A DNA stretch of 64,000 nt from Akebia trifoliata (GCA_017979445.1 CM030718.1:26903021-26967020), one strand, 5' to 3'; shown: positions 24,331 to 35,935, counted from the first letter of the stretch. The notes: a model not told the origin generated them from the sequence alone. Program-made: numbers and translations.

Positions 24331-25035
24331 AGCATGTGTTAGAATTTATTGAGTTAGTTAAGGTCTACAAGTAATGATACGATAACTTTGATTTTATACT
24401 CACCTTCACCTGTTAATTTGTTTTTGCTTATAGAAAAAAAAAAAATTATTTGTTAAGAAACCCTTATTTTTAATGCGAAATGATTCACGAACTTGTATTC
24501 TCATCCATGTAATTTCTACAACACTAATAATGAACGTCAAAAACTCACTCGGTACTATTTACAATTTTTAGTTGAATAAAAGAATATGATTCGTTCACTT
24601 TTTTTTTTTTAGGAATTTGATCAAGACGACAAATATAAAATCATTTAACATTTTTTTTAGATAATTGGAACAAGGTTTGATAATATTTACTAATTTCAAA
24701 ATTAGAAAAAAAAAAAAAAACAAGTATTTACTCTTAACAACCATTTTTTCTAGGTAGGCAAGTAGATTAGTGATTATTAACCACGAAAATGAAACTAGGT
24801 CGTGGTATCAACACTCGGCGTATTCACAAACAATTGGGTTTCCTCGTGTTCTTGTTGTTGTCTCGTTCATCGATTTGGGAGGAAGTTTTTATCGATTACA
24901 CTCTAATGCTAAGTACATTGGAAGAAATGGTAATAAAGGCTTATCATGTTAGAGAATTAGGTATGATGCACTATAATCAAAGTGCATTATAATACAACAA
25001 ATCACATTCTTATTAATATTAGGATGGGTATCATC
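24331..25035. other. Intergenic, no gene recognised
   Basis: A/T homopolymer-rich. CAAGTAGATTAGTGATTATT near 24758 resembles phrases at 13900 and 61480, probably an old SINE-type repeat. Confidence 0.4.
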
Positions 25036-25039
25036 TTCA

Positions 25040-25217
25040 AGAGTCGTGACATACTCCACCGTACTCTCTCGACAAGGCATGTGAATAGAATCATAGATTT
25101 TCTCGAAATGCACAATTACACATCCCCATAAATATGTGCAATTGTGTATCCAGAAGAAAAAATAATCTATCGTCTTATGCACATGCCACGTCTAGAGAGT
25201 ATGTCAAAAAATCACTA
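25040..25217. mobile_element. Fold-back MITE, type C arms
   Basis: Starts GAGTCGTGACATACTCC. The arm has AAGGCATGTG and the right arm CACATGCCACGTCTAGAGAG, with apex halves ATCATAGATTTTCTCGAAAT and AAATAATCTAT. The right terminus is degraded (AAAATCACTAGG). Confidence 0.75.
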
Positions 25218-26724
25218 GGTAAAAAAAAAAATATGATCCCGATCATTTAAGCATAAATTCCAACGATCGAGATTTATTCTTGAGATAAACATTACCGAGA
25301 TGTGTGCTTTTGAGGATACATATAAATCTTGACCTTTGAATTTCATATCATAGTCCGATCCTTTCTCTATAATTCTAATTAATGTTTTGTAATCCCAATC
25401 TAAAGAAATAATTGAATTCCAATCTTATTTATCGAATCGAGACCTGTCCGTTGGTCCGAATTTGGATATGAGAGAAATGGGAGGAACATTTTTGGTAAAT
25501 TTTTTTTTGAAAAAAAAAGGAAAAATAAAAGGGCTTTTCTGTCCAAACTTAGTCATAATTGAACGCAGCAGAGGAGAGCCTTAGCTTGGCTCCCAAGCCT
25601 GGATTCTCAAGTCGGCTTGGCTCGGTTGAAATTGGCTTAACTCCGTTGATTAGCTAAAATGAGCAACGACTTGTCCAACCTGAATTGACTTTGATAATTT
25701 TAAACTTGAGAGACTCGATAAGTCAAATAAAAGTAGAGCGATACTATTGCCACCACAACTTTTACTTGTTACATCCCAATTAAATATAAAAAATAATAAT
25801 TAAATGATTGAGAATAAGTAAAAATTGGGGTGCCAATATAAGCTCTCTCACTTTTTTTTTGTTTTTCTTCTTCTTTTGAGTTTAGGATATTATATAAACC
25901 TAATTGTAATGGTAAACAACTGTTGAAATCGTTTGATCGAGTGTTATAATGTTTATATTATAATTTGACGCAAACCCTTGTAATGTTTGAAGAGTGTGTT
26001 TTAATCGTTACTTGGAGTGCCAATTGCAATAAATAATTTAATAAATTGAGGTATAATAAGTAGAACTTGGGGTGCCAATTGCAATTCTCTAAAAATATAT
26101 CAAATTTATAAATATTATACATATGTTTTTATTTTTAAAATTAAAATATTTACTTTCTTATTTTCCATAGAAAGATTAATATCATAAAATAAAAAAAAAA
26201 TTCAAGTTATCAACCCGGTTTGGAGATTATATTTTGAATTAACTCATTAAGTCGATAAGTTGATTCGACAGTTTAGTAAATTGACTGAATAGGTGATTTC
26301 ATCAAATGAATTCAGGGTCAAATTAGTTAAAATCTTGGGTTAATATATTATATGATATTATTAATTTTAAAAAATAAATTTTTTTTTTCACATTATTAGA
26401 ATGAATAGATTGTTATGTGAAAAAGTATTCGTGTTTTGGGGTGTCAATAGTTACTCATTTAAATCCAATAAAAAAATCTTGATTTTTGATCGCCTTTAAT
26501 GAAATTGATTTGATTCGAATTTCTTGAAACTAAAATCAATAAAAAGATAATTTTTTTATGATTCCAATTTTGATTCCATTATTTTGAGAATCGAAACCAG
26601 TAGGAATCAGAGTCAATAAAATTTAATAATTATAATTCTGGTTTATTTATAGCTTTAATTGGAGACAACTTATTGACACTCCCTCACTTCTATAATGTAA
26701 TTAATGAACATGACATTCATGTAA
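25218..26724. repeat. Gene-free repeat region with two family E MITE copies
   Basis: Family E copies lie at about 25738-25852 (ACTATTGCCACCACAACTTT ... GGGGTGCCAATATAAGCTCT) and about 25985-26092 (TGGAGTGCCAATTGCAAT ... GGGGTGCCAATTGCAATTCT). The rest holds degraded repeats, including GGCTTGGCTCGG phrases near 25570-25620. No gene was seen. Confidence 0.6.
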
Positions 26725-26924
26725 GAGTAAGGATCCATAACGGTGCCTAGTTCCTATAATAAAGGTAAGGTGTCTACATGGTACATTTTTGTTGGAATTT
26801 AAAACATCTTGAGCTCTTAACCAAGTTGTGCATGCAACTCGATGTGTCTGAACTCTAATAAAAATGTGCAACGTAGACACCTAACATTGCTTTAGAAACA
26901 AGACACTGTTCTGTATCACGACTC
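26725..26924. mobile_element. Fold-back MITE, type J arms
   Basis: Ends GAGTAAGGATCC and GTATCACGACTC pair. Arms carry GGTGTCTACATGG and AACGTAGACACC with ATTTTTGTTGGAATTTAAAA inside. The apex differs from the common one, but the termini match the GAGTCGTG consensus. The flanks match at only 6 of 9 bases. Confidence 0.65.
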
Positions 26925-27173
26925 GTCGTATAAATCCCATTATGAATTAAAGAGCAGATAAGAAATAAGAATTGAAATTATAATTTAATCACCACTTATT
27001 TTCTTCTAGCATCTAGCATCTAGCATCTTAAACGATATACTTAAATTATTCTCTTGAAACTTGGTTGGTGGACCATGTGGATATGTCGTAAACTAATCAA
27101 ACTAAATTCAAAGTTGACAATCCATAGATTCCTCATCCCATATTCCCATGGATTGACTACAACAATTTATTAG

Positions 27174-27757
27174 AGACTGCTATTGGCACCCTAATTTTTT
27201 AAGTTGTTTATCACATTATCAAATATCAAATCACCCTTTTCTAACATTACAAAAGTTTGACTCAAATTTAGCAAAAAATAAAAAAGTCAAATTGGCAACC
27301 AATTTCTTTACTTATTCTCAAGACTTGCACAACTTTTGCAAAAATTACAATTTCGATAAATTGTACATTTTAAGTCTCAAAATATGTTTTTCAGTGAGTT
27401 CATTGGTAGGTATTCAAATTTAAAGTAATAATCTCATTGATAAAAAAGTGACAAACTCATTGATAGATTTAAAGAACAAATATTTCCTTAATTTTAAAGT
27501 GACGATCTTGCTGATAAATTTAAATACAAATATCCTTATTTTTAACGATGAAATTGTTGATAATTGTCAGAGAGTTCATCACTTTGAATTAGAATACTAC
27601 CAACGAACTGGCATGAAAACATATTATGGGAATTCAAATAAATTGTGCACCGGACTTGGAATTTCGTCATATTCAGCAAAAATGGAAGGCTAATTTCTAC
27701 TTTTCAAAATTTTTAATTGGTGCGTAATAAGTAAAAGTTGGGGTGCCAATAGCAGTT
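27174..27757. mobile_element. Longer family E MITE upstream of the GRF gene
   Basis: Left end GACTGCTATTGGCACCCTAA and right end GGGGTGCCAATAGCAGTTTT are inverted, enclosing about 540 bp of non-coding sequence. The right end lies about 500 bp upstream of the GRF start codon, inside the likely promoter. Confidence 0.65.
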
Positions 27758-28030
27758 TTATTTATTGTTTTTATTTTACTTTCTTTTCCTCTTGGTGGGT
27801 CCAAAGCAAATGAATTAGGTGGGACACATTTGTACAGATCGGAACTTGTGGATCCCACTGGACAGCAACCTTCAGCTAGGCTAATTAAAGCCACTCAAGC
27901 CATTCTCTATCTCTCTTTTCTTTGGTTGTCTACGTTCAAGCTCCCGAGACACAACTCACAAGTATTTCATGTCTTTCTCTCTCTTGTAATTATGACTTGA
28001 TTTCCAAAGTAGAGTTACAAAACACAGACA

Positions 28031-28263
28031 AGGAAAGCCTACCCCTCTCCCTCTCTCTCTCTGTGTGTGTTGTTTTTCCATATTTTTTAAGTCTCTTTTC
28101 TTGTGCACTTTAATCTCTACTGTCTTGTCTGATTCTGACTGTCTTTTCTTCTCAACTGCTACAGAGCTTCTCTACTGCTCACAAACAAACTTAGCAGGCT
28201 TTCATATTCAGAATCCATTAAAACCCATTAAAACCCAACTAACTCTCTCTCTCTCTCTTTCTC
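28031..28263 (+). promoter_or_regulatory. CT-rich leader of the GRF gene
   Basis: Pyrimidine tracts (CTCTCTCTCT) at about 28042-28062 and 28240-28263 precede the GRF start codon. Such CT-rich tracts are typical of plant core promoters and 5' leaders. No convincing TATA box was identified. Confidence 0.4.
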
Positions 28264-28266
28264 TTT

Positions 28267-31200
28267 ATGGACTGTAATCTGAAACAATGGAGAGATCAGC
28301 ATCAGTCAGAGATTCCAACATCTGCAAAGATCCCAAGACTACTCGTTGAACCAACCCATCATCATCAACCACCACCACCATCTCTGTCTGAGTTTGCTCT
28401 TCCATTGTTTGTACCTGAACCCAACACTAGGTTCAGCAATCTGTCAGCATTTCCAGATTCAACTAATATCACTAACAGGTTTCCCAGTAAGATTTCTTCT
28501 TTCTTCTCTCACTATCTGTTGTAACAGAAAGTTTCATTCTGCATTCAGATTTCAGAAAGGTTCTTTGCTTCTGTTTTGTTTCCAAGTTTGCATCTTTTGT
28601 ATCTTTTCTCTCATTTTTTTTTTCTTTTCTTTGATGGGTTTTCATTTTTCTTCCTTTTTCTTGCTTTGTGAGTTGTTTTGTAGGGATGGGATGTCCTTTT
28701 ACTTTTGTTCAGTGGCAAGAGCTTGAACTGCAAGCTTTGATCTTCAAATATATGATAGCTGGGGCTGATGTTCCTGCTGAGCTTCTTCAACGCATCAAGA
28801 AAAGTTTTTTAAATACTCCTGCATGTTATCTCCATTACCCATACCAACAGTATCACCCTTACCAGCCAACTAGTAAGTTTGAGTTTTTTTTATATTATTA
28901 TAACCATTTTAATCTTTTAATATCTCATCAATGTTTTATGAAATGGGTTCTTTTGTTTCTCATATATATATTTTTTCATTCTGGTTTTTGTTGATGTATA
29001 AGATATCTGAATAATGGGTTTATTAGGAATTAGAGTTTTTCTTCCTTTCTCTCAGACAATATATGATTCCTGCTTGATTTAGTGTTTATTAGTGTTCCTG
29101 GATCTGATTACTTATGTTGGATAAAACAAAGTTTTTTTTTCCATTGTTTCTTAAAATGTGGATTGGTTTTGTGGTTTGTTAAACTGATTAGGTTTCTAAT
29201 TTTGTTCATTTGTTCCTTTTCCCTTGATTATCTTCTAGTCCTCTAATCATGAAGTATATCTGAAGTGGGTTCTTCTTGATCTTGTTTGAACTTGACGCCC
29301 TTAGTTTCTTTATGCACCTCTATATTTTTTTTCCCTCTTCAATGAAATTTATCTGCTCAAAAATTTCTTTTTGAGATCGTTTTGGATATGAAGAGAATCT
29401 GAAATTCTATTTATTTTCTTGATGATGATTAGTGAAACCCTAATAGGGTTTACGTAGAAAACAAATCTTAACCATAGATAATCTCTGTAAGTATTGTAAT
29501 AGAGGCATCTAAAGGCATACTTGAAATGGGTTTTCTTTCAATTTTTTGTAGATTTTTTTTCACTCTATGTTGGAGGTTATTGTTAAATGCCTAAGTGGTT
29601 AAAGGCTTAAATTTGATGCATTCCTATAGGACTAGGCCTTTTGTCATATTGGTTTAGGTTCTTAACATTTGTTACGAGAGCCAACCCCACGATTCGAAGG
29701 CTTAGGTTCATAACATTTGGTATCAGAGCCAATCCCACGGCTTGGGATTGAGTCACCCGAGGAGTGCCCAAGGGCTATGGCCTACAAGAAGAAGTGTAAG
29801 CTGTTGTGGACGTCTGGTGGTTTGTTACATGTCTAAGAACAACACCAACTAGTCTCTAAAAGTCTAAATTTAGAGATAGAGACATACGAACCTAACTCGG
29901 ACTGGTCTCTATTCTAGAGAAACCCCCTCTAAATCATTGTTCACGTCTCCAAATATAGAGATCACTGATCAAAGTCTCTAAATCATTGTTCACCTTATTT
30001 TAATACCTATTTTATCCATCTTTTTCCATAAATGTCATTTTGACCTTCTCTTATCATGGAAACATATTTTAAATACCATTTTTGTCCCCTTCATTTTTTC
30101 AACTTTTTCTAGTGAAGGAATAGTGTTTTAGAGGAGGGTTTGGTTGGAGTTCAAATTGGATCGGGGGTAAGCATCTTCTCTAAATTTAGAAACGTGGGTC
30201 TGGGCCCTTTTGACGCTTTCCAACAGGTCTAGGCCTTTTGTCATATTAGTTTGGGTTCCTAACAATTATGAACTTCCTTGCCTTTCTGACTAAACTTTAA
30301 TTTTTTGCTTATGTCAATGTGGGTTCCAATATGTTTTCTCAGTGTTACAATCCGGTTATTGGGGTAGAAGTGCTGTGGATCCTGAGCCCGGCAGATGTAG
30401 AAGAACTGATGGGAAGAAGTGGAGGTGTTCAAGGGATGTCGTGGTCGGCCAGAAGTACTGTGAGCGCCATGTCCACCGAGGCCGAAGCCGTTCAAGAAAG
30501 CCTGTGGAAATCCCCACACTAGCTGAAGTTGGCCTCAATACCGCCAACCCCGTTGCGGCTTTACCCTTAACAGCGGTGTCTGGTGGGATGCATTTTCCTC
30601 TATCTGGATTATCGCCTTCAATCGATCTCCTTCAGCTCAGTCAAAGGTATTTTTTGACTTTTTAATTTTCATTTATACATGAAGAAATTCGGATGCTTAT
30701 CTATTGATTGGAAGATTTTATCTTCTTTGCTTGCTTGTGGAGGGAGAAGGGTTGAATGGATGATGTTACATTGGCAAGGTTTAAAATATCAGAATGTATC
30801 GGCCGATGCCATATTGGTTGTTTCATTAACCAAAACACTCAATCGATACGATATTTAAAACCTTGAACAATGGTAATTAATGACCCAAATCTTTAACTAT
30901 AAAAGGGAATCTTTGGAATCTAGAGATTCCTCTAATTCTAGCACCTTGTTGATCTATATTTAATATAAGGATTAAGCTGAAGTAACATTAACATGTACAT
31001 CGTGGGGGGACATTTCTGACGTGGATGTGTCAGAATCATAGATGCTTTTCATCGAGATACGACTGAGATATCGATGAAAAGCATCTATTGTTCTGACACT
31101 CATCCATGTCAGAAATGTCCCCCATGATGTACATTTCGATGTTACTCCAGCACGACTCTTAATTTAAAGGTGGCTTGCTTTGTTCTGTTTCTTTAATTTC

Positions 31201-32718
31201 TTGGGGAAAGTCTAGCGTCCCAGCTGTAACTATAATTGGTAGAGCTTCTAGTAGTAGGACCATTGGTCAAGATCTTCGAAACCCTAGCGTTTCGACTGAG
31301 CAAGAGTAGACAACTTGACGACCCACTACTACAGTCAACCGTTAGTGAAGCAGGACGGTGTGAAAAGTGTATTGTGGGCTCGAGATGGGTTAGAAGCAAA
31401 TGGGTGTGACCACCAAAATGATCGGTTGGTCCTACCATCGTAGTCCACTTTTCTGCTACCCCAATATCACTACCTTAGTATTGTTGTATCAAAAGTCTCA
31501 TCCCAAAAATGTGGACGGCTGAATGAATTCTGTTTCTCCATTCAATTTTGTCTAATGTCGTGTCTCTGGGGAATGGCCTAGCTCGAACTGCAATGTTGTG
31601 TGAAGGAAACGCTACACAGACAGTAGAGATTACATCAACCAAGGTATAGAAACCCTCCTTCCACACCTTAATACATGCCACGTAAGCCACAAATGGAGCA
31701 AATTATTAAGAATCAGGATCTTGAATGGTGTCCCGTTCCTAGATTATAGGTATGGTGTCTGCATGGCACATTTTTGTTGGAATTTAAAACACTGAGGCTC
31801 CTAACCAAGTCGTTTTACATGTGGCACACATCCCGATGTGTTTAAACTCAAATGAAAAAGTTCCACATAGACACTGTACGTTGTTTTAGGAACATGACAC
31901 CGTTCGGGATTGCAACTCATTATAAAAGGGAGATATTTGAGGCATTAATGTATTGGATTATGGCTTACGTGGCATGTATTGTGAGGTGTCGGGGTATGGT
32001 TTCAATCCTCCACTCTGGTTGTGCACGTTCCTACACATTCCGGAATCCTAACCTAAAACACCTATTTTAGGTTATATATCCTTATCGCTATTACTTTCTC
32101 ATTTTGAAATAATTAATTAATGTATACTACATATGTACTACTTCTACCACCCAAGGTACTATTTATGATAAAATACGTTGGCATTGGCAATGATATAATG
32201 TATCTCATGCATCTTATTCTCTGCTAGACTGAATGTAGTTGTTTACTTCTAGGGGACATATATTGACCTTTCGTTCTTTGGTGCTCATCTTCTGTAGATC
32301 CTTGGAGAGTAAAACTAGAAATGGTGGCCTTTTCGAGACCCAAAATGACGAAGCTTCTATCGAAGGCAGATCCGAAAGCCAGCTCCTTCGCCATTTCTTT
32401 GATGACTGCCCGACGTCCCATCACAAATCCAATGGTGTTGGCGGCAATGCTACCCACCTCTCCATCTCAATGCCGGGGAACCCATCTTCGGATTTCTCCT
32501 TGAAACTATCGACAGGTGGCAATGGCGATGAACCCGAATCTCGAGAAGGGAACATTGGACAGGAACGTCCTCAACTGAATTGGGGTACTCATCATGTGAG
32601 TTCTATGGGTGGTCCACTTGCTGAGGTGCTGCGTTCATCGACTTCTAATTCTCCAACAAGCGTTCTCCATGAAATTCGGCTAGGTTCTGTTTCTGAGACC
32701 AGTAGTGTTAGCATCTGA
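28267..32718 (+). CDS. GRF: Growth-regulating factor transcription factor, GRF3/4 class (4 exons)
   Basis: Exons 28267-28486, 28684-28872, 30343-30646, 32298-32718; GT-AG and in frame, 377 residues. The N-terminus MDCNLKQW and LPLFVPEP resemble Arabidopsis GRF3/GRF4. The QLQ domain (about residues 78-113, [19 protein letters not shown]) binds the GIF coactivator. The WRC domain (about 149-192) has the C155-C165-C176-H179 zinc site and the nuclear signal [13 protein letters not shown]-terminal class motifs are [27 protein letters not shown] and [10 protein letters not shown]. The usual FFDDWP motif reads FFDDCP here. GRFs with GIF proteins promote cell proliferation in leaves and other organs (family knowledge). 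A miR396 site lies at the end of the WRC coding exon. Intron 2 carries a TRIM-like element; intron 3 carries two fold-back MITEs. The model appears intact. Confidence 0.95.
29581..30264 (+). mobile_element. TRIM-like LTR element in GRF intron 2
   Basis: An 87-bp LTR (29581-29667) begins TGTTAAATGCC and ends GGTTCTTAACA. A second PBS-bearing copy end (GGTTCATAACATTTGGTATC at about 29705-29724) supplies the initiator-Met PBS TGGTATCAGAGCC. The 3' LTR end recurs at about 30225-30264 (TAGGCCTTTTGTCATATT ... GGTTCCTAACA). The ~500-bp interior is non-coding and includes a TCTCTAAATCATTGTTCAC direct repeat (near 29930 and 29974). Confidence 0.7.
30489..30509 (+). promoter_or_regulatory. miR396 target site in the GRF mRNA
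   Basis: The 21-nt stretch reads CGTTCAAGAAAGCC then TGTGGAA. It encodes RSRKPVE at the end of the WRC domain, exactly where plant GRF transcripts pair with miR396, including the usual one-base bulge. It predicts cleavage and repression by miR396. Confidence 0.92.
30969..31158. mobile_element. Fold-back MITE, type A' arms, 9-bp TSD (GRF intron 3)
   Basis: Almost perfect hairpin. Left arm GAAGTAACATTAACATGTAC then GGGGGGACATTTCTGACG; right arm TCAGAAATGTCCCCCATGAT and GATGTTACTCCAGCACGACTC. The apex is CATAGATGCTTTTCATCGAG / ATCGATGAAAAGCATCTA. Flanks TTAATATAA and TTAATTTAA match at 8 of 9. Confidence 0.88.
31710..31918. mobile_element. Fold-back MITE, type J arms (GRF intron 3)
   Basis: Same arm type as 26725-26924: GGTGTCTGCATGGCACATTT on the left, CCACATAGACACTGTACG on the right. 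Termini are GAATCAGGATC and GGGATTGCAACTC. Flanks match at about 7 of 9 bases. Confidence 0.68.
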
Positions 32719-33295
32719 ATCTAGTTTGAATTTTTATATTCAAGAACTTTGTTTTATGGTTTGAGACTATTTTTTTTTTTTTTTGAACAACTCTTTTCTT
32801 ATTATTATTATTTTTTTCTGATATGGTTTGTGTGCATGGTTTCAAGACTCATAAATGGGATTGGTTGGAATCGATTTTGATTGTTTTTATATATTTAAGT
32901 TCTTTTATTTGATATATAATTGTGATTGTAATAATTTAAAAATCTCATTGGAGGAAATGTTTTGGTTAGGAGAAAAATTGAAACTGTCTATACTGAAACA
33001 TTTGGTTAAACAAACAACATGAAAGTTAAAATTTTAAAGATTGTAGCATCTATAAATTCTGTTTTTAGTTTTAAAAAGAAAACTTATTTTGAAATCTAAA
33101 GTAGTATTTTTCTGCATTTTTGTACTTCTATTATTATTATTTTTTTTTCCATTTTTGTTCAACTATTACTTCTTTAAAAACATTAGTTTGTACCATTTAA
33201 TTTAATGCAAAAAGGTATTTATGTAATTTAAAATATTATTGAAAGTGAATTTGTGCTTTCTCTCGTTATAATAGCAAAGATAAGCTTAATGTTAA
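32719..33295. other. GRF 3' flank, including its untranslated region
   Basis: AT-rich sequence after the GRF stop codon. The 3' end of the transcript should lie here, but no single polyadenylation signal stands out. No other gene is visible. Confidence 0.4.
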
Positions 33296-33908
33296 GGGAA
33301 AACTACTTAAAGAACTCTCGTGGTGGAGGGATTTTTTTTTCTAAATAGTCTAAGTTTTGGTTGGTCTTGTAATAAAGCCCATTTAGTAAACTTTTCTTTC
33401 CTTAACGGTCCTTGAACCTCATCTCTCACATTTCTCACGATTGAATGCCTTGATTGTTTGAATTCATCATTTTCATCTAAGATTTTTGGCAACTTAATCG
33501 AGTTTTGGAGATTCCATCCCGTCGAAAAGGATTTAAGAAGGAACAAGAAGTCAAATTTATGGGGTTTTTTCCTCACCTTTTTTCTTAGTTTTTGGTTGAA
33601 AATCAATCAAGAATGGTTCTTTTAGGTTGAAATCAACTAAAACAAGTCGTTATCTCAAGTTCTTAGTCGATCTTTCCATGTAGTTGAGTTTAAAAAAAGT
33701 TGAAAATTGAAAAGGAGTGGATTTTTACAAGTGTCGAGTTCACCACTTTTTATTTAAAAAGTTGTGAACTTGAAAGTATATAAAAAGTGTCAAGTTTGAT
33801 AGTAAATAGTGATGAGTTCGACAATAAAAATTGTGAACTCGACACTAAATAAAAAAGCAGTGAGTTCGCCAATAATAAGGGACATTAAGAAATAAAAAAT
33901 TTACTAAT
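33296..33908. mobile_element. Long-TIR element, family G, truncated
   Basis: Starts GGGAAAACTACTTAAAGAAC and shares its left TIR with 52605-53920. Its interior has the same motif series (GAGTTCACCACTTTTTATTT, GTGAACTCGACACT, TGAGTTCG in both orientations). The right TIR stops after GACATTAAGAAATAAAAAAT, where other insertions begin. Confidence 0.7.
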
Positions 33909-33914
33909 GCTATG

Positions 33915-34942
33915 TGTAGACATGAATTTTTCGTTGAAAATCAATCTCTACTTAGACTTGGAGTCGGTACCATTCCTTTTTAGAATAGGGTATGAATGAA
34001 CATCCGAAAGATAGTTTTGAAAAATTGCTTTTGTTTGTAGTGTCTCTCGTACAGATTTGACACTACTCTACCTAAGATCTAGGTAAGGGGGTTCATTTTG
34101 GAAATATGAAAAGTGTTAGACACCTTATTCCCTCCACTAGGGGTGGTACTTATGCATTGATTATTTTTCATTTTAAAAAACCTAAAAAGAGAAAATAGTG
34201 GAAATAAAACTTGTACCCTCAATCTTTGAGGGATTTTATTTCAGGTAGATTATGGGGGTCACCTTATTAAGAGAAAGTTCTCATGATGATTATACCATAA
34301 AGACTTACATTTTAAGGGAGATAAACTTCCAAAATCAAAAGAAAAAAGAAAAGTAAAAGGGAGAGAGAAAAGATGGAGATGAAAAGAGAATAGAAAGATA
34401 ATTATTTTCCTACACCCACCTTGAAGCTTGAATTTATTTTTCTTGATCTTTAATGAATAAACATTTATTTCTTTGGAGTTGTTTATAAAAATAGGAGTTG
34501 AGTAATGAATAATGTAGGGATAAGAAAGTATGTGTTGATGATCAAGGGTTGTATGAATCTTGATTGGTTGTGATCATGAACATGGGTATGAGCTTGGGCT
34601 AAAGGGAACTTGGGCTTAGGATTGAATAATGAATTAGGTTGGGTTATATTTATGATTGGTTTAGGTTCATTGGGTTTAGAGGTTGGGTTGGATTTGATTA
34701 GGTTAGGGTTAGAATGATGATAGGTTGAAAAGATGATGGGGTTAAGAAAGTGGTAGGGTTTAGATGATAAATTAGTCCTACGATGGATTATTGGGCTATT
34801 GGAAGTCTTAAGGCTTTTGAATAAAAACAATCGAATTTTAAAGATTTGGCCCCTTAGACCTATTAACGATTTTTTGTGTGGATGAAATACGTCTTTTTTG
34901 AACCCTTTTCGAGTCAAACCCGTTTAAATTGGGGTGTCTACA
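33915..34942. mobile_element. Solo LTR (~1.03 kb) with perfect 5-bp TSD
   Basis: Begins TGTAGACATG and ends GGGGTGTCTACA, giving the inverted TGTAGACA/TGTCTACA ends of a plant LTR. It is flanked by the 5-bp duplication CTATG (33910-33914 and 34943-34947). No internal domain or second LTR is present, so it is a recombination-derived solo LTR. The open frame at 34483-34917 lies inside it and is not a gene. The line GACTTGGAGTCGGTACC is typical of gypsy-type LTRs (inference). Confidence 0.85.
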
Positions 34943-35610
34943 CTATGTTTAGATTGAGAGAAGAGAAGACAAAATAAATGAGTTTCTCTCCATTTCTCCT
35001 ATTTGGACTGTTAAGTGAGGAGAGAAGAAAAAAGAATTGGAGAGAAAAAATGGGAGTTTTCTTTCTCTTCAAAAGTGGAGAGATGAGGAGAGAGAACCCT
35101 TTATAAAATATCTTATAATTTCAACTCTGCCCTAGATCTCTTTTAAGATATTTTAAAATTTCAAAGTTGTCCAAGTTCTCTTTAGTCAATCCAAACATGA
35201 TGGAGAGAAATTGATTTTCTCTTCTTTTCTCTTCTCTTAGCGAGTTTCTCTCGACTATGTTTAGATTGAGAGAAGCGGAGATAAGAGAAACTCGTTAAGT
35301 GAAGATAAGAGAAGAGAAGAGAAGGGAAACTCAATTTCTCTCTACCATGTTTGGATTGACAGGAGAGAACTTGGGACAACTTTGGAATTTTAAAATATCT
35401 TAAAAGAGATCTAAGGGCAGAGTTGGCATTATAAAATATTTTAAAAGGATTTCTCTCCAATTCTTTTATTTTCTCTCTCTACTTAACAATCCAATAAAGA
35501 GAAATGGAGAGAAACTCATTTATTTTCTCTTCTCTTCTCTCCTTTCTCTCAATCCAAACACAACGATAATGAGTTTCTTTTATGTCCACTTCTCTCAATC
35601 TAAACATAGC
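34943..35610. mobile_element. GAGA-rich fold-back element (family F), nested palindromes
   Basis: The left end CTATGTTTAGATTGAGAGAA and right end TTCTCTCAATCTAAACATAG are perfectly inverted. Further copies of the end lie inside, near 35256 (CTATGTTTAGATTGAGAGAA) and 35546 (CTCAATCCAAACAC), so two palindromes are nested or tandem. The solo LTR at 33915-34942 abuts its left terminus. Confidence 0.75.
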
Positions 35611-35629
35611 CTAAGAGGATAACTGTACA

Positions 35630-35935
35630 CGCCACTATCATCTAATTGCTTTTGATATATTGGTTGGGTTCGTATCATTTAGTATCAAAGCTAGTACAAT
35701 TTCTCGGATTCAAACCTCAAATAATTAATTTGAGCTCAAAAAGAAGGGTACCAGAGTGAAAGTTATCGAAAAGTGGGCATTTGGGGAAATGACTAATTTG
35801 GGCTCGCAAAGGGTACCGTTTTGAAAGGCACCCCAAAGTTTTAGTAAAATGGCTAATTGACCCCTCCAAAAAGGTCCCATAATCCACCACTAAACACGTA
35901 GGTGTTTTTGTTGTATTGGTTGAGTTTATATCAGC
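35630..35935. mobile_element. Possible degraded TRIM-like repeat
   Basis: TTTTGATATATTGGTTGGGT followed by TTTAGTATCAAAGC looks like an LTR end plus a degenerate initiator-Met PBS. A related LTR end TGTTGTATTGGTTGAGTTTA recurs near 35910. No clear boundaries. Confidence 0.4.

Noticed and set aside
30259..30547. Minus-strand open frames across the GRF WRC exon
   Set aside because: Antisense shadows of a strongly conserved exon.
32224..32457. Minus-strand frame over GRF exon 4, and the second plus-strand frame at 32321-32503
   Set aside because: Only the frame entered from exon 3 gives the GRF C-terminal motifs and the correct phase.
34483..34917. 144-residue open frame on the minus strand
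   Set aside because: Lies inside the solo LTR; Pro/Asn/His-rich low complexity with no domain.
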